From NCBI GenBank assembly GCA_024239055.1, contig JANBVJ010000001.1, positions 1 through 64,000 on the forward strand: a stretch of DNA of 64,000 nt, written 5' to 3'. Below, in pieces: positions 50,396-58,536 of this stretch (its first letter is position 1; every line of letters starts with the position of its first letter). The translations under genes and the position numbers were made by a program. This DNA is from Patescibacteria group bacterium (lineage in GTDB: Bacteria > Patescibacteria > Paceibacteria > Paceibacterales > UBA10102). Below the pieces are notes generated by a model. The model worked only from the letters and a program-made list of their open reading frames with translations. It did no database searches and was not told where the DNA came from.

Positions 50396-52018
50396 ATGGA
50401 ATTATCTTCCCAACTTATTAAAGGAGAGGTAAAAGATGACAGCGAAACTTTAGAGAAATATAGTCGTGACGCAAGTTTGTTTAAAATTAGACCACGCGTA
50501 GTTACGTTTCCAGAGGACACAGAGGACATTGAGCGCCTTGTTTCTTTTGTTAAAGGACACGAGGGGATGTCTTTGACTGTGAGAGCTGGTGGAAGCGGCA
50601 TGACAGGTGGTTCTTTATCTGAGTCCATTATTGTTGATGTTAATCGTCACTTAAACAAGCTCCGTGAGATTGGAGACGGATATGCTAGTGTACAACCTGG
50701 CATGTGGTACCGAGACTTTGAAAGGGAAGTGGCAAAACGTGATTTGCTCTTGCCTTCTTTTCCCGCCTCAAAAGAGATTTGCACGGTTGGGGGCATGGTT
50801 GCAAACAATTCTGGAGGAGAGAGAAGCTTAGTCTTTGGCAAGACCGAAAAGTACATTGAAGAATTAAAAGTGGTATTAGATGACGGACACGAGTATACAT
50901 TTGGTCCCTTAAACAAGAAAGAGTTAACAGATAAGTTGGAGCTTCAGACGAGAGAGGGAGAGGTATACCGAGGGATATATAAGATTGTTGAGGAGAACTA
51001 TGATATTTTACAGGAGGCTAAACCTAAGGTTTCCAAAAACTCAGCAGGATATTATTTGTGGAATGTATGGAATAGAACAACATTTGACTTAACTCAGTTG
51101 TTTGTAGGTTCTCAAGGAACCTTGGGTATAATAACAGATATTCGTTTTCGTCTTATTCGTCCAAAGAAACACGAGCGTCTTTTAATCATATTCTTGCGGG
51201 ATATAAAGCCCTTGGCTCAGATTGTCAGGGAGGTTTTGCGATTTAAGCCCGAAACCTTTGAATCATATGACAAGAGTACTATGATGATGGCTTTGCGCTA
51301 TCTCCCTGATTTTATAAAGTTATTAAAGGCAAATATTATAGCTTTGGCATGGCAGTTTCTGCCTGAGATTAAAATGTTTGTTACTGGGGGTATGCCAAGT
51401 ATGATTCTTTTAGCTGAGTTTACTGGAGATTCAGAAGAAGAAGCAACTTTGAAGGCAGAGCAGGCACAGACGGCTCTAAAGAAGTTTTCTATAAAGACAA
51501 GGGTGGCCGCATCCGACAAGGAAGAACACAAGTACGTGACTATTCGGCGTGAGAGTTATAATCTTCTGCGAAACCACATTTCAGACAAGAGAACTGCTCC
51601 CTTTATTGACGACATAGTGGTAAAACCAGATGCTCTGCCTGAATTTCTTCCACGTTTGTATGATATCTTAGATGATTATAAAAAATATATGATAGTGACG
51701 GTTGCAGGACACGTTGGAGACGGCAACTTTCATATCATTCCATTGATGGATTTAAGAAAGGAAGAATCCAGAAGGATTATCCCAGAGCTTATTGAAAAGG
51801 TGAACCGCTTAGTACTTGAGTTTAAGGGTTCGCTGACGGGTGAGCATAATGATGGCTTAATACGCACCCCTTATTTAAAAGACATGTATGGAAACAGGGT
51901 GTATCAACTGTTTGAGGAGACAAAGCGTGTCTTTGATCCAAGTAATATGTTTAATCCTGGAAAGAAGGTTGGAGGGTCTATTGATTACGCAATGGAGCAC
52001 ATTGCTAAAACCAATTAA
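50396..52018 (+). CDS. FAD-binding oxidase (GlcD/D-lactate dehydrogenase family)
   Basis: Flavoprotein oxidising a 2-hydroxy acid or similar. The PCMH/FAD_binding_4 domain has VTFPEDTEDIERLVSF, LTVRAGGSGMTGGSLS and TVGGMVANNSGGERSLVFGK (residues ~35-165); the FAD-oxidase C domain ends with VAGHVGDGNFHIIPLMD and SLTGEHNDGLIRTP. The usual GEHGxG reads GEHNDG. The Fe-S subunit seen with some relatives is absent. 540 residues from ATG 50396. Confidence 0.9.
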   Translation: MELSSQLIKGEVKDDSETLEKYSRDASLFKIRPRVVTFPEDTEDIERLVSFVKGHEGMSLTVRAGGSGMTGGSLSESIIVDVNRHLNKLREIGDGYASVQPGMWYRDFEREVAKRDLLLPSFPASKEICTVGGMVANNSGGERSLVFGKTEKYIEELKVVLDDGHEYTFGPLNKKELTDKLELQTREGEVYRGIYKIVEENYDILQEAKPKVSKNSAGYYLWNVWNRTTFDLTQLFVGSQGTLGIITDIRFRLIRPKKHERLLIIFLRDIKPLAQIVREVLRFKPETFESYDKSTMMMALRYLPDFIKLLKANIIALAWQFLPEIKMFVTGGMPSMILLAEFTGDSEEEATLKAEQAQTALKKFSIKTRVAASDKEEHKYVTIRRESYNLLRNHISDKRTAPFIDDIVVKPDALPEFLPRLYDILDDYKKYMIVTVAGHVGDGNFHIIPLMDLRKEESRRIIPELIEKVNRLVLEFKGSLTGEHNDGLIRTPYLKDMYGNRVYQLFEETKRVFDPSNMFNPGKKVGGSIDYAMEHIAKTN

Positions 52019-52029
52019 GTTTTCCACAA

Positions 52030-52058
52030 TTGACAAGAAACAAAGTCTCCATAATAAT
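52030..52058 (+). promoter_or_regulatory. Promoter of the riboswitch-controlled B12-protein operon
   Basis: TTGACA, 17-nt spacer, AATAAT. Transcription would start about 20 nt before the aptamer. Confidence 0.6.
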
Positions 52059-52082
52059 GGTTACACAAGGTCTTTAAAACTA

Positions 52083-52172
52083 TTGTTGTTCTGGGGAAGG
52101 AGATGTGAGTTCTCCACTACCCCGTAACGGTGATGATGCTTTTGGCATCTTAGTCCGGATACCAGGCAACAG
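52083..52172 (+). promoter_or_regulatory. Cobalamin riboswitch
   Basis: The order of conserved segments matches the cobalamin aptamer: GGGAAGGAG...TTCTCC, then ACTACCCCGTAACGGTGA (usual CCCGCAAC has one change), a TGATGC/GGCATC stem, and AGTCCGGATACC. Closing pairs TGTTG/CAACA and CTGG/CCAG flank it. Directly downstream CCT-TCG-AGG overlaps the ribosome site GGGAGGGG, so ligand could control translation; no clear terminator stem lies between, making translational control more likely. Confidence 0.8.
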
Positions 52173-52212
52173 ATTAAAAACATTTAAGTAACAATCCTTC
52201 GAGGGAGGGGAT

Positions 52213-52698
52213 ATGTGGCTTTCTGCAATTCTGCGGTATTTTGGCAGAAGTGCGGCAACCCTCTCAATTCCCTTGGGAGTTTTTCTTTATATGATTATAC
52301 GTATTTTTGGTTTAGTTTTACTAGTTCTTTTTGCAGGGGCTGTACTTTTGATTTCTGGGCAGATTGGTCAAACTGATAGGACATTGGAGAATGTCCTAGG
52401 GACAGACATTGCAGTGATCCTTGAGACAGAAGAAACAAGATATGAGGTTACCATACCTCAAGGGAGCTCGGTGTTTGATGTGATGCAGACGGCACAAGAC
52501 CAGGGTTTTACGTTTGCAGGGAGAGAGTTTTCAGGTCTTGGGTTTTTTGTAGAGGAGATAGAAGGTAAGCGTCAGAATCCAAAAGAGCGAATGTATTGGA
52601 TTTACTATGTGAATGGCAAGAAGGCTCAAGTCGGAGTTTCCTTATATATTATTGAAGATAATAACGTAATTACATTTAAGTATGAAGAAATGGAATAA
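52213..52698 (+). CDS. Membrane-anchored DUF4430 protein (riboswitch-controlled)
   Basis: The 161-residue protein has a hydrophobic segment at ~30-50 and a single DUF4430 domain (~70-160): VTIPQGSSVFDVMQTAQDQG and YWIYYVNGKKAQVGVSLYII are the clear signatures. DUF4430 is the C-terminal domain of transcobalamin and intrinsic factor, where it caps bound cobalamin. Preceded by the cobalamin riboswitch with GAGGGAGGGG 3 nt from the ATG. It overlaps the next gene by 17 nt. Confidence 0.82.
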   Translation: MWLSAILRYFGRSAATLSIPLGVFLYMIIRIFGLVLLVLFAGAVLLISGQIGQTDRTLENVLGTDIAVILETEETRYEVTIPQGSSVFDVMQTAQDQGFTFAGREFSGLGFFVEEIEGKRQNPKERMYWIYYVNGKKAQVGVSLYIIEDNNVITFKYEEME

Positions 52699-54676
52699 TG
52701 GTGTGAAGATAGGGGGGTTAATTATTATTGGGCTTTTGTTCTGGGGGACGGCTCACGCAGATGTTACATTCTCAATAAGGTATGAGGATAATTTGTTCAT
52801 TGATGCGGTCACGGTTGCATTGCCAGTAGGGGATACTGTATTTTCAGCAGTAGACAGCAGTACTGGTGATCCTGTTGACGTTACTATATCAGCAGACACT
52901 GTCTTGGGAGTATTGAGTGCGATTGACGATACAGATGATGGATTTTCTATATCAATTCCTCTTATCTACTATTCATCATTTGATTCTCTCTTTGTGGAGT
53001 GTATTGAGGTTGATGGGGTTAATGCCTGCAATAACTGGCTGTATGTAGTAAATGGAGTAGCTCCTGATGTAGGAATGGATAAAACAACTCTTGCGGATGG
53101 AGATGTCATATTTGTCTATTTTGGCCCTTCTCGTAGAGTAGTTCTTTCCCGGTCAACCGTAATCGTAGGAGGGTCGTTTGAGGCAACAGCTCAAGATTAC
53201 CAATATGAGGATAACACATGGGATTCTTTGGCGGGTGTTACTATTGGCGTGACGCAGCCAGATCCGGATAATCCATGGTCTCCAATTGAGATTGTGCTTC
53301 AGGCTGTGGATGAAGAAGGAGTAGCTACCTTTAAGATTTCAAATGCAGGATCATATAACGTAGGAATTCGAGATGAGTGGGGAGGTTATTTCCCAACAGT
53401 TTCACTTACGATTCAGGCACAAGGTGGAGGGGTTGCGCCTTCGCATAATACATTGAATGTAGAAAAAGCAATTGATTTTCTCTCTCTGTATCAACAAGAG
53501 AATGGCTCTATGAATGATTCTGCACTCTTGAGCGACTGGACAGCTCTGGCATTTGGGGCGTACGAGGGTGTAAATTTCAGCAGGGAGGAGTTAAAGAACT
53601 ATCTTCTTTCTGATCCAAGTCCGGGAAGCAGGATCACTGATTACGAAAGGAGGGCTATGGCTTTACTAGCACTTGATATTAATCCGTATTCTGGAACTGA
53701 TACCAATTATATTGCAAAGATACTTGATTCCTTTGACGGAGAACAGTTTGGAAATCCTGAGTTTGTGAACGATGATATCTTTGCCCTCTTTGTTTTACTG
53801 CGGTCTGGGTATACAGATACAGATCCAGTTATTCAGAGTACTGTTTCCTCAATAGTTGCCTCACAATGGCAAGACGGTTCATGGGATAGCGTGGACATGA
53901 CGGCAGCCGCAGTTCAGGCATTATCTCTTACTCCTTTAAATGAAGGTGTTTCATTTGCGTTGTATCAGGCCAAGAATTACTTAAAGCAGGCGCAGGAGGA
54001 AACTGGAGGGTTTGGAAACGTCTATTCTACTTCTTGGGTGCTGCAAGCGCTGCACGTGCTTGAACAGGATGAGATCTGGTGGCAGAAGGGCAACCATACG
54101 CCTGGAGATTATCTGTATTCAATGCAGGCAGAAGACGGAGGGATGAATGAATTGGATACTCTTAGTAATCGCATCTGGGCTACAGCGTATGCTGTTCCCG
54201 CATCCATGGAAAAGACATGGGGAGATATACTCTTTAGCTTTGGAAAGCCCGTGAACACAGAAGAGGTATTGGTATTGTCTGAAGAAATAGAGGAGCCTTC
54301 TATGTCATTTGACGAAAAGCAGGTTATTCTTTTGGGGATTAAGTCAGAGTTAGACGTGATTTCCCAAAAGGTTGCTGTTTTGGAGCAAGAGGTTCAGCTT
54401 TTATTGGATGCTTATTCACCTAGATACTTAGCTGAGGTAGAAGAGGTAGTTATTGCTCAAGAACCCAAAGAAGAGGAAGAAATACTTTTGGCTGGAGTTA
54501 CTATACTGCCAGAATCCGATATCTTTACAGCTTCTGCTGTTCAAAGTACTAGAGGCTTGTTATTATCTCAGATTTTCATTTGGGGTATTCGTATAGTACT
54601 GGTAGCGTTCTTTTTATACCTGGTCTTTTTGTTGGGCAGGGCGGTTGCTGCAAGGCGTAGTCTGCTGCAACAATAG
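52682..54676 (+). CDS. Transcobalamin-like surface protein (DUF4430 + alpha/alpha toroid)
   Basis: Signal peptide (residues ~8-26), DUF4430 domain (~85-155; NACNNWLYVVNGVAPDVG, LADGDVIFVYFGP), an Ig-like segment (~158-247), and four or more alpha/alpha-toroid repeats (~258-515) marked by QQENGSM, QWQDGSWDS, EETGGFGN and AEDGGMNE, as in the prenyltransferase/cobalamin-binding toroid group. Then an acidic coiled coil (~540-600) and a C-terminal membrane helix (~632-655) with a basic end. The two key domains are those of transcobalamin, in reversed order. Under the cobalamin riboswitch, so capture of corrinoids at the cell surface is the best reading. No ABC transporter genes adjoin it. Confidence 0.8.
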   Translation: MKKWNNGVKIGGLIIIGLLFWGTAHADVTFSIRYEDNLFIDAVTVALPVGDTVFSAVDSSTGDPVDVTISADTVLGVLSAIDDTDDGFSISIPLIYYSSFDSLFVECIEVDGVNACNNWLYVVNGVAPDVGMDKTTLADGDVIFVYFGPSRRVVLSRSTVIVGGSFEATAQDYQYEDNTWDSLAGVTIGVTQPDPDNPWSPIEIVLQAVDEEGVATFKISNAGSYNVGIRDEWGGYFPTVSLTIQAQGGGVAPSHNTLNVEKAIDFLSLYQQENGSMNDSALLSDWTALAFGAYEGVNFSREELKNYLLSDPSPGSRITDYERRAMALLALDINPYSGTDTNYIAKILDSFDGEQFGNPEFVNDDIFALFVLLRSGYTDTDPVIQSTVSSIVASQWQDGSWDSVDMTAAAVQALSLTPLNEGVSFALYQAKNYLKQAQEETGGFGNVYSTSWVLQALHVLEQDEIWWQKGNHTPGDYLYSMQAEDGGMNELDTLSNRIWATAYAVPASMEKTWGDILFSFGKPVNTEEVLVLSEEIEEPSMSFDEKQVILLGIKSELDVISQKVAVLEQEVQLLLDAYSPRYLAEVEEVVIAQEPKEEEEILLAGVTILPESDIFTASAVQSTRGLLLSQIFIWGIRIVLVAFFLYLVFLLGRAVAARRSLLQQ

Positions 54677-54685
54677 TTTTCGTGG

Positions 54686-54691
54686 TATACT
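54686..54691 (+). promoter_or_regulatory. -10 element, leaderless, pentose phosphate operon
   Basis: TATACT exactly 6 nt before the rpiB ATG, preceded by TGG (extended form). Confidence 0.55.
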
Positions 54692-54697
54692 AAAGTT

Positions 54698-55150
54698 ATG
54701 ATTTATCTTGGAGCTGCCCATGCAGGGTTCTCTTTAAAAGAAGAGATACAGAAGCATTTGGAGAGTTTAGGAATGGAAGTGGAGAATATGGGAGTCGCTT
54801 CCTTCAATAAGGATGATGATTATCCTGATATTGTTTTTTCAGTGGCGAAAAAGGTTGCAGAGTCGCCAGAGGAGAATAAAGGGATTGTCCTAGGACGTTC
54901 AGGGCAGGGTGAAGCTATTGCGGCAAATAAAGTTAAAGGAGTAAGAGCTGTGGTGTACTACGGAGGGGATATGGAGATTGTGGAGTTGAGCCGTGAGCAC
55001 AATAATGCAAATGTGCTTTCAATTGGAGCTGGCTTTGTAAGTGTTGAGGAGGCAAAGGAGGCGGTTACCTTATGGCTTGAGACGGCATTTGGTGGTAATA
55101 GACACGAGAGGAGAGTGAAGAAGATTTCAGATTTTGAGCAGTCTCAATGA
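54698..55150 (+). CDS. rpiB: Ribose-5-phosphate isomerase B
   Basis: Interconverts ribose and ribulose 5-phosphate. The 150-residue RpiB/LacAB fold has LGAAHAGFSLKEEI at the start, GRSGQGEAIAANKVKGVRA (~65-83) and SREHNNANVLSIGAG (~99-113). The catalytic Cys of E. coli RpiB is replaced; a Glu in GQGEA takes the place used by the mycobacterial-type enzyme. First gene of a six-gene operon; overlaps rpe by 4 nt. Confidence 0.92.
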   Translation: MIYLGAAHAGFSLKEEIQKHLESLGMEVENMGVASFNKDDDYPDIVFSVAKKVAESPEENKGIVLGRSGQGEAIAANKVKGVRAVVYYGGDMEIVELSREHNNANVLSIGAGFVSVEEAKEAVTLWLETAFGGNRHERRVKKISDFEQSQ

Positions 55151-55770
55151 AAACAATTCTTCCTGGCATCTTAACTGCCGATATTGAAGAGGCAAAAAAA
55201 CATATGGAGTCTGTAGGCAATCTTACAGATTATTTTCATGTTGATATTGCAGACGGCAAGTTCGTGAATAATACTACTTTTGCGGTTGGAGAGCTGGCCG
55301 GTTTAGGGAAGTTTGAGATTCATTTATTAGCTGAGAATCCTGAAGAGTACTTTGAAGACTGCAAAGCCGCGCAAGCACAGCGTGTTATCTTTCATATAGA
55401 GAGTACGGAGAATGTGAGGAGAGTTCTGGAAGCTGCCGAAGAATATCCTTTTGAGATTGGCATTGCCATAAATCCCGATACCGAAGTTTCATCCATTGTG
55501 CCTTTCAAGGAAGATATTGACAGCGTTATGGTTATGTTAGTATACCCCGGCTTTCAGGGTCAGGCGTTTATAGAAGAGGCGTTAACTAAAGTTCAGCAGA
55601 TAAAGGAACTGGCTTCAGGCATGACAGTTGGCGTGGATGGAGGGGTAAATGAAGACACATTGCCAGCTGTTATTAAGTCAGGGGCTGACTATGCAATAGT
55701 AGGGAGCGGAGTTTTTGCACAAAAGAACCCTGGGGCCGCTTTAACGAAATTCAAGGCAATGATACACTAG
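55147..55770 (+). CDS. rpe: Ribulose-phosphate 3-epimerase
   Basis: Interconverts ribulose and xylulose 5-phosphate. TIM-barrel of 207 residues: ILPGILTADIEEAK, metal/acid site FHVDIADGKFV (~30-40), EIHLLAENPEEY, a VYPGFQGQAF phosphate loop and GVDGGVNEDT. Several positions differ from the textbook signature (DVMDGHF is DIADGKF), so it may be a divergent member, but the context agrees. ATGA overlap with rpiB. Confidence 0.88.
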   Translation: MKTILPGILTADIEEAKKHMESVGNLTDYFHVDIADGKFVNNTTFAVGELAGLGKFEIHLLAENPEEYFEDCKAAQAQRVIFHIESTENVRRVLEAAEEYPFEIGIAINPDTEVSSIVPFKEDIDSVMVMLVYPGFQGQAFIEEALTKVQQIKELASGMTVGVDGGVNEDTLPAVIKSGADYAIVGSGVFAQKNPGAALTKFKAMIH

Positions 55771-55776
55771 TTAAAT

Positions 55777-56592
55777 ATGACAATTCTTGAACTTGAAAAG
55801 AAAGCAAATACAATACGCCAGCAAGTTATTATAATGCTTCAGAAAGCAGGGTCTGGACATTCAGCGGGTCCCCTTGGTATGGCAGATGTATTTGCTGCTC
55901 TGTATTTTTCTATATTAAAACATAATCCAAAGAAACCTGAGTGGGCAGAGCGCGACAGACTGATTCTCTCGAACGGACATATTTGTCCTGTGAGATATGC
56001 TGCAATGGCGGAAGCGGGTTACTTTCCTAAAAAAGAGCTTGCAACTCTGCGTCAGTTTGGCTCGCGACTGCAAGGACACCCAGAGCGTTTAAAACTTCCT
56101 GGAATTGAAACTACATCAGGTCCCTTGGGTTCTGGACTTTCGCAAGCCGCCGGGATGGCTTTGGTTGGAAAGATGGATAAGAAGTCTTGGCGTGTATATT
56201 GCGTAATGTCGGATGGCGAGCAGAATGCAGGGCAGACATGGGAGGCAGTTTTGTTTGCTGCCAAAAACAAGTTAGATAACCTTGTTGCTATTATTGATAG
56301 AAACAATATTCAGATTGACGGCTATACTGAAGACGTGATGCCTCTAAATCCCTTAGGAGAGAAGTACGAGGCCTTTAACTGGAATGTACTTGAGATTGAC
56401 GGACACAATATAGAGGAGATTATTGACGCGTGCAGTCATGCGAAAGCCGTACAGAAACAACCTACCCTTATTATTGCCAATACCATTGCAGGTAAGGGAG
56501 TGAGCTTTATGGAGAATAAGTATGAGTGGCATGGAAAGCCGCCTAATAAAGAGGAGGCAAAACAAGCTTTGAAAGAATTAAAAGCACAATGA
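55777..56592 (+). CDS. Transketolase, N-terminal subunit
   Basis: Thiamine-diphosphate-binding half of a split transketolase. The 271-residue protein has GSGHSAGPLGMADVFAALYF, SNGHICPVRYAAMAE, TTSGPLGSGLSQAAGMAL and the TPP/Mg motif as SDGEQNAGQTWEAV...NKLDN..AIIDRN. Overlaps the C-terminal half gene by 4 nt, which helps equal production. Confidence 0.94.
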   Translation: MTILELEKKANTIRQQVIIMLQKAGSGHSAGPLGMADVFAALYFSILKHNPKKPEWAERDRLILSNGHICPVRYAAMAEAGYFPKKELATLRQFGSRLQGHPERLKLPGIETTSGPLGSGLSQAAGMALVGKMDKKSWRVYCVMSDGEQNAGQTWEAVLFAAKNKLDNLVAIIDRNNIQIDGYTEDVMPLNPLGEKYEAFNWNVLEIDGHNIEEIIDACSHAKAVQKQPTLIIANTIAGKGVSFMENKYEWHGKPPNKEEAKQALKELKAQ

Positions 56593-57557
56593 GAAAAGAA
56601 GCGTACTTACATTCAAAGGTGTTGAGTAAACCAGAAATGGTACCCACAAGAAACGGGTATGGAGAAGGTTTGCTTGAGGCAGGGAAGAAAGATAAGGACG
56701 TTGTTGTTCTTTGTGCTGACTTATCTGAGTCAACTCGTTCTAACTATTTTCAAGAGAAGTTTCCAGAGAGGTTTGTCGAGGTTGGAGTGGCAGAACAGAA
56801 TATGGCTTCTCTGGCTTCGGGTATGGCTTTGGCGGGAAAGACCGTGTTCATTTCTTCTTATGCTGTATTCTCACCGGGGAGGAATAACGAGCAGATACGA
56901 ACAACTATTGCCATAAATGATGTGAATGTAAAGATTGTAGGAGCACATGCAGGGGTCTCAGTAGGTCCTGATGGAGCCACACATCAGGCTTTAGAAGATA
57001 TAGCTTTAATGCGTGTGATGCCTAACATGAAGGTTTTGTATCCATGTGACGCAGAGGAGGCGAGAAAGACGACGGTAGCAGCCGCCTCAATAAAGGGACC
57101 TGTATATATTCGCCTGGCACGAGCAGAAACTCCTGTTATTACAACAAAAAAGACTCCGTTTCGCATTGGGCGGGCTGAGGTGTTTGCCGAAGGCAAAGAT
57201 GTGACCATTATAGCTTCAGGCCCTTTGGTCTATGAGGCCTTGAAAGCGGCTAATGGCATGAGTAATTCTATTGAGGTTATTAATCTTCATACGATAAAGC
57301 CTTTGGATGAAAAGACTATATTAAGGTCAGTTAAGAAGACCGGGTGCGTGGTAACCATAGAGGAGCACCAGAAGGCGGGAGGTATGGGAAGTGCAGTGGC
57401 AGAGATGCTCGCGCAGAATTATCCTGTGGCTGTTGAGATGATTGGGGTTTCAGATAGATTCGGGGAGTCTGGAAATCCAGAGGAGTTGTTGCAGGCATTT
57501 AAACTAACAGCTAAAGATATTACAAAGGCAGTGCAGAGAGTAATAAAAAGAAAATAG
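56589..57557 (+). CDS. Transketolase, C-terminal subunit
   Basis: Pyrimidine-binding and C-terminal domains of split transketolase, 322 residues: LCADLSESTRSNYF, the catalytic Glu region FVEVGVAEQNMASLASGMAL, a GVSVGPDGATHQALEDIALM loop and a C-terminal VEEHQ-like TIEEHQKAGGMGSAVAE. Works with the preceding subunit in the non-oxidative pentose phosphate pathway. Related DXS is excluded because the N-terminal half is a separate transketolase-type gene. Confidence 0.94.
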   Translation: MRKEAYLHSKVLSKPEMVPTRNGYGEGLLEAGKKDKDVVVLCADLSESTRSNYFQEKFPERFVEVGVAEQNMASLASGMALAGKTVFISSYAVFSPGRNNEQIRTTIAINDVNVKIVGAHAGVSVGPDGATHQALEDIALMRVMPNMKVLYPCDAEEARKTTVAAASIKGPVYIRLARAETPVITTKKTPFRIGRAEVFAEGKDVTIIASGPLVYEALKAANGMSNSIEVINLHTIKPLDEKTILRSVKKTGCVVTIEEHQKAGGMGSAVAEMLAQNYPVAVEMIGVSDRFGESGNPEELLQAFKLTAKDITKAVQRVIKRK

Positions 57558-57558
57558 T

Positions 57559-58536
57559 ATGAAGAAGTTTGATTTAATCACAGTAGGGGACACAACCTTA
57601 GATGTATTCTTGGAGTTGGTGGAAGAGGTGAAGGTAATAAAAGATAAAACAACAGGACTGGATTATTTGGGCTTGGTGAACGCAGAAAAGATTCCTGTAA
57701 AGAAGCTGACCATAGTTCCCGCTGTAGGCAACTCAGCTAACGTTGCAATAGGGGCTGCACGTCTTGGATTAAAGTCAGCTATTTATACTATTTTAGGGGA
57801 AGATCAAACAGGGAGTGATTCGCTGGAGGTTTTAAAGAAGGAGGGCGTAGCTTTAGATTACATTACCATAGATAAAAAACAGGGGAGCAACTTCTCTGCA
57901 GTTTTAAATTACAAGGCAGAACGCACCATTCTTGTGTATCACGAAAAGAGAACATATAGTCTGCCAAAGCTCCCTCCAGCTTCTTTTATGTACTTTAGCT
58001 CTCTTGCAAAAGGACATGAGAAGCTGCACTCTCAGATTCCAAAGTATGTGAAAGCGAATAATGTAAAGCTTGGGTTTAATCCGGGTTCCTATCAACTCAG
58101 AGAGGGGTTAAAGAGAATGATTCCTATCTTAAAAGTTGCTGAGGTTTTATTTGTGAATAGGGCTGAAGCCCAGACGCTTGTAGGCAAAGAGCCTAATATT
58201 AAGAAATTATTAACAAAGCTGCATAAGCAGGGTCCAAAGATTGTAGTAATTACAGAGGGTCCAAAAGGTTCATATGCTTCTGATGGCGAACACGTATATT
58301 TTCTCGATATCTTTCCTGCTCCCTTGGTGGAAAGGACGGGAGCTGGAGATGCATTTTCTACTGGATTTATTTCAGCTTTAGCAAAAGGAGAAAGTGTTCC
58401 TGACGCTATGAGATGGGGGACTATTAGTTCAGCTTCCGTTATTCAGTACATTGGAGCTCGTGAGGGACTGCTTTCCAAAAAAGTAATGCAGGCAACAATT
58501 AAAAAGAGTCCTAAGTTTCAACCAAAGGAACTATGA
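57559..58536 (+). CDS. PfkB family carbohydrate kinase
   Basis: Ribokinase-like kinase of 325 residues with GDTTLDVFLE near the N-terminus, the PfkB signature 1-like AVGNSANVAIGAARLGL (~55-71) and the ATP/catalytic motif RTGAGDAFSTGFISALA (~258-274). Substrate uncertain (ribose, fructose 6-phosphate or a nucleoside); context of sugar phosphate enzymes suggests a phosphofructokinase- or ribokinase-type role. Overlaps the isomerase by 4 nt. Confidence 0.87.
   Translation: MKKFDLITVGDTTLDVFLELVEEVKVIKDKTTGLDYLGLVNAEKIPVKKLTIVPAVGNSANVAIGAARLGLKSAIYTILGEDQTGSDSLEVLKKEGVALDYITIDKKQGSNFSAVLNYKAERTILVYHEKRTYSLPKLPPASFMYFSSLAKGHEKLHSQIPKYVKANNVKLGFNPGSYQLREGLKRMIPILKVAEVLFVNRAEAQTLVGKEPNIKKLLTKLHKQGPKIVVITEGPKGSYASDGEHVYFLDIFPAPLVERTGAGDAFSTGFISALAKGESVPDAMRWGTISSASVIQYIGAREGLLSKKVMQATIKKSPKFQPKEL

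Noticed and set aside
50341..50628. 96-residue N-terminal extension of truB
   Set aside because: The extension lies in the divergent gene and its promoter; TruB starts at LLNINKPKG and a -10 box fixes the start.
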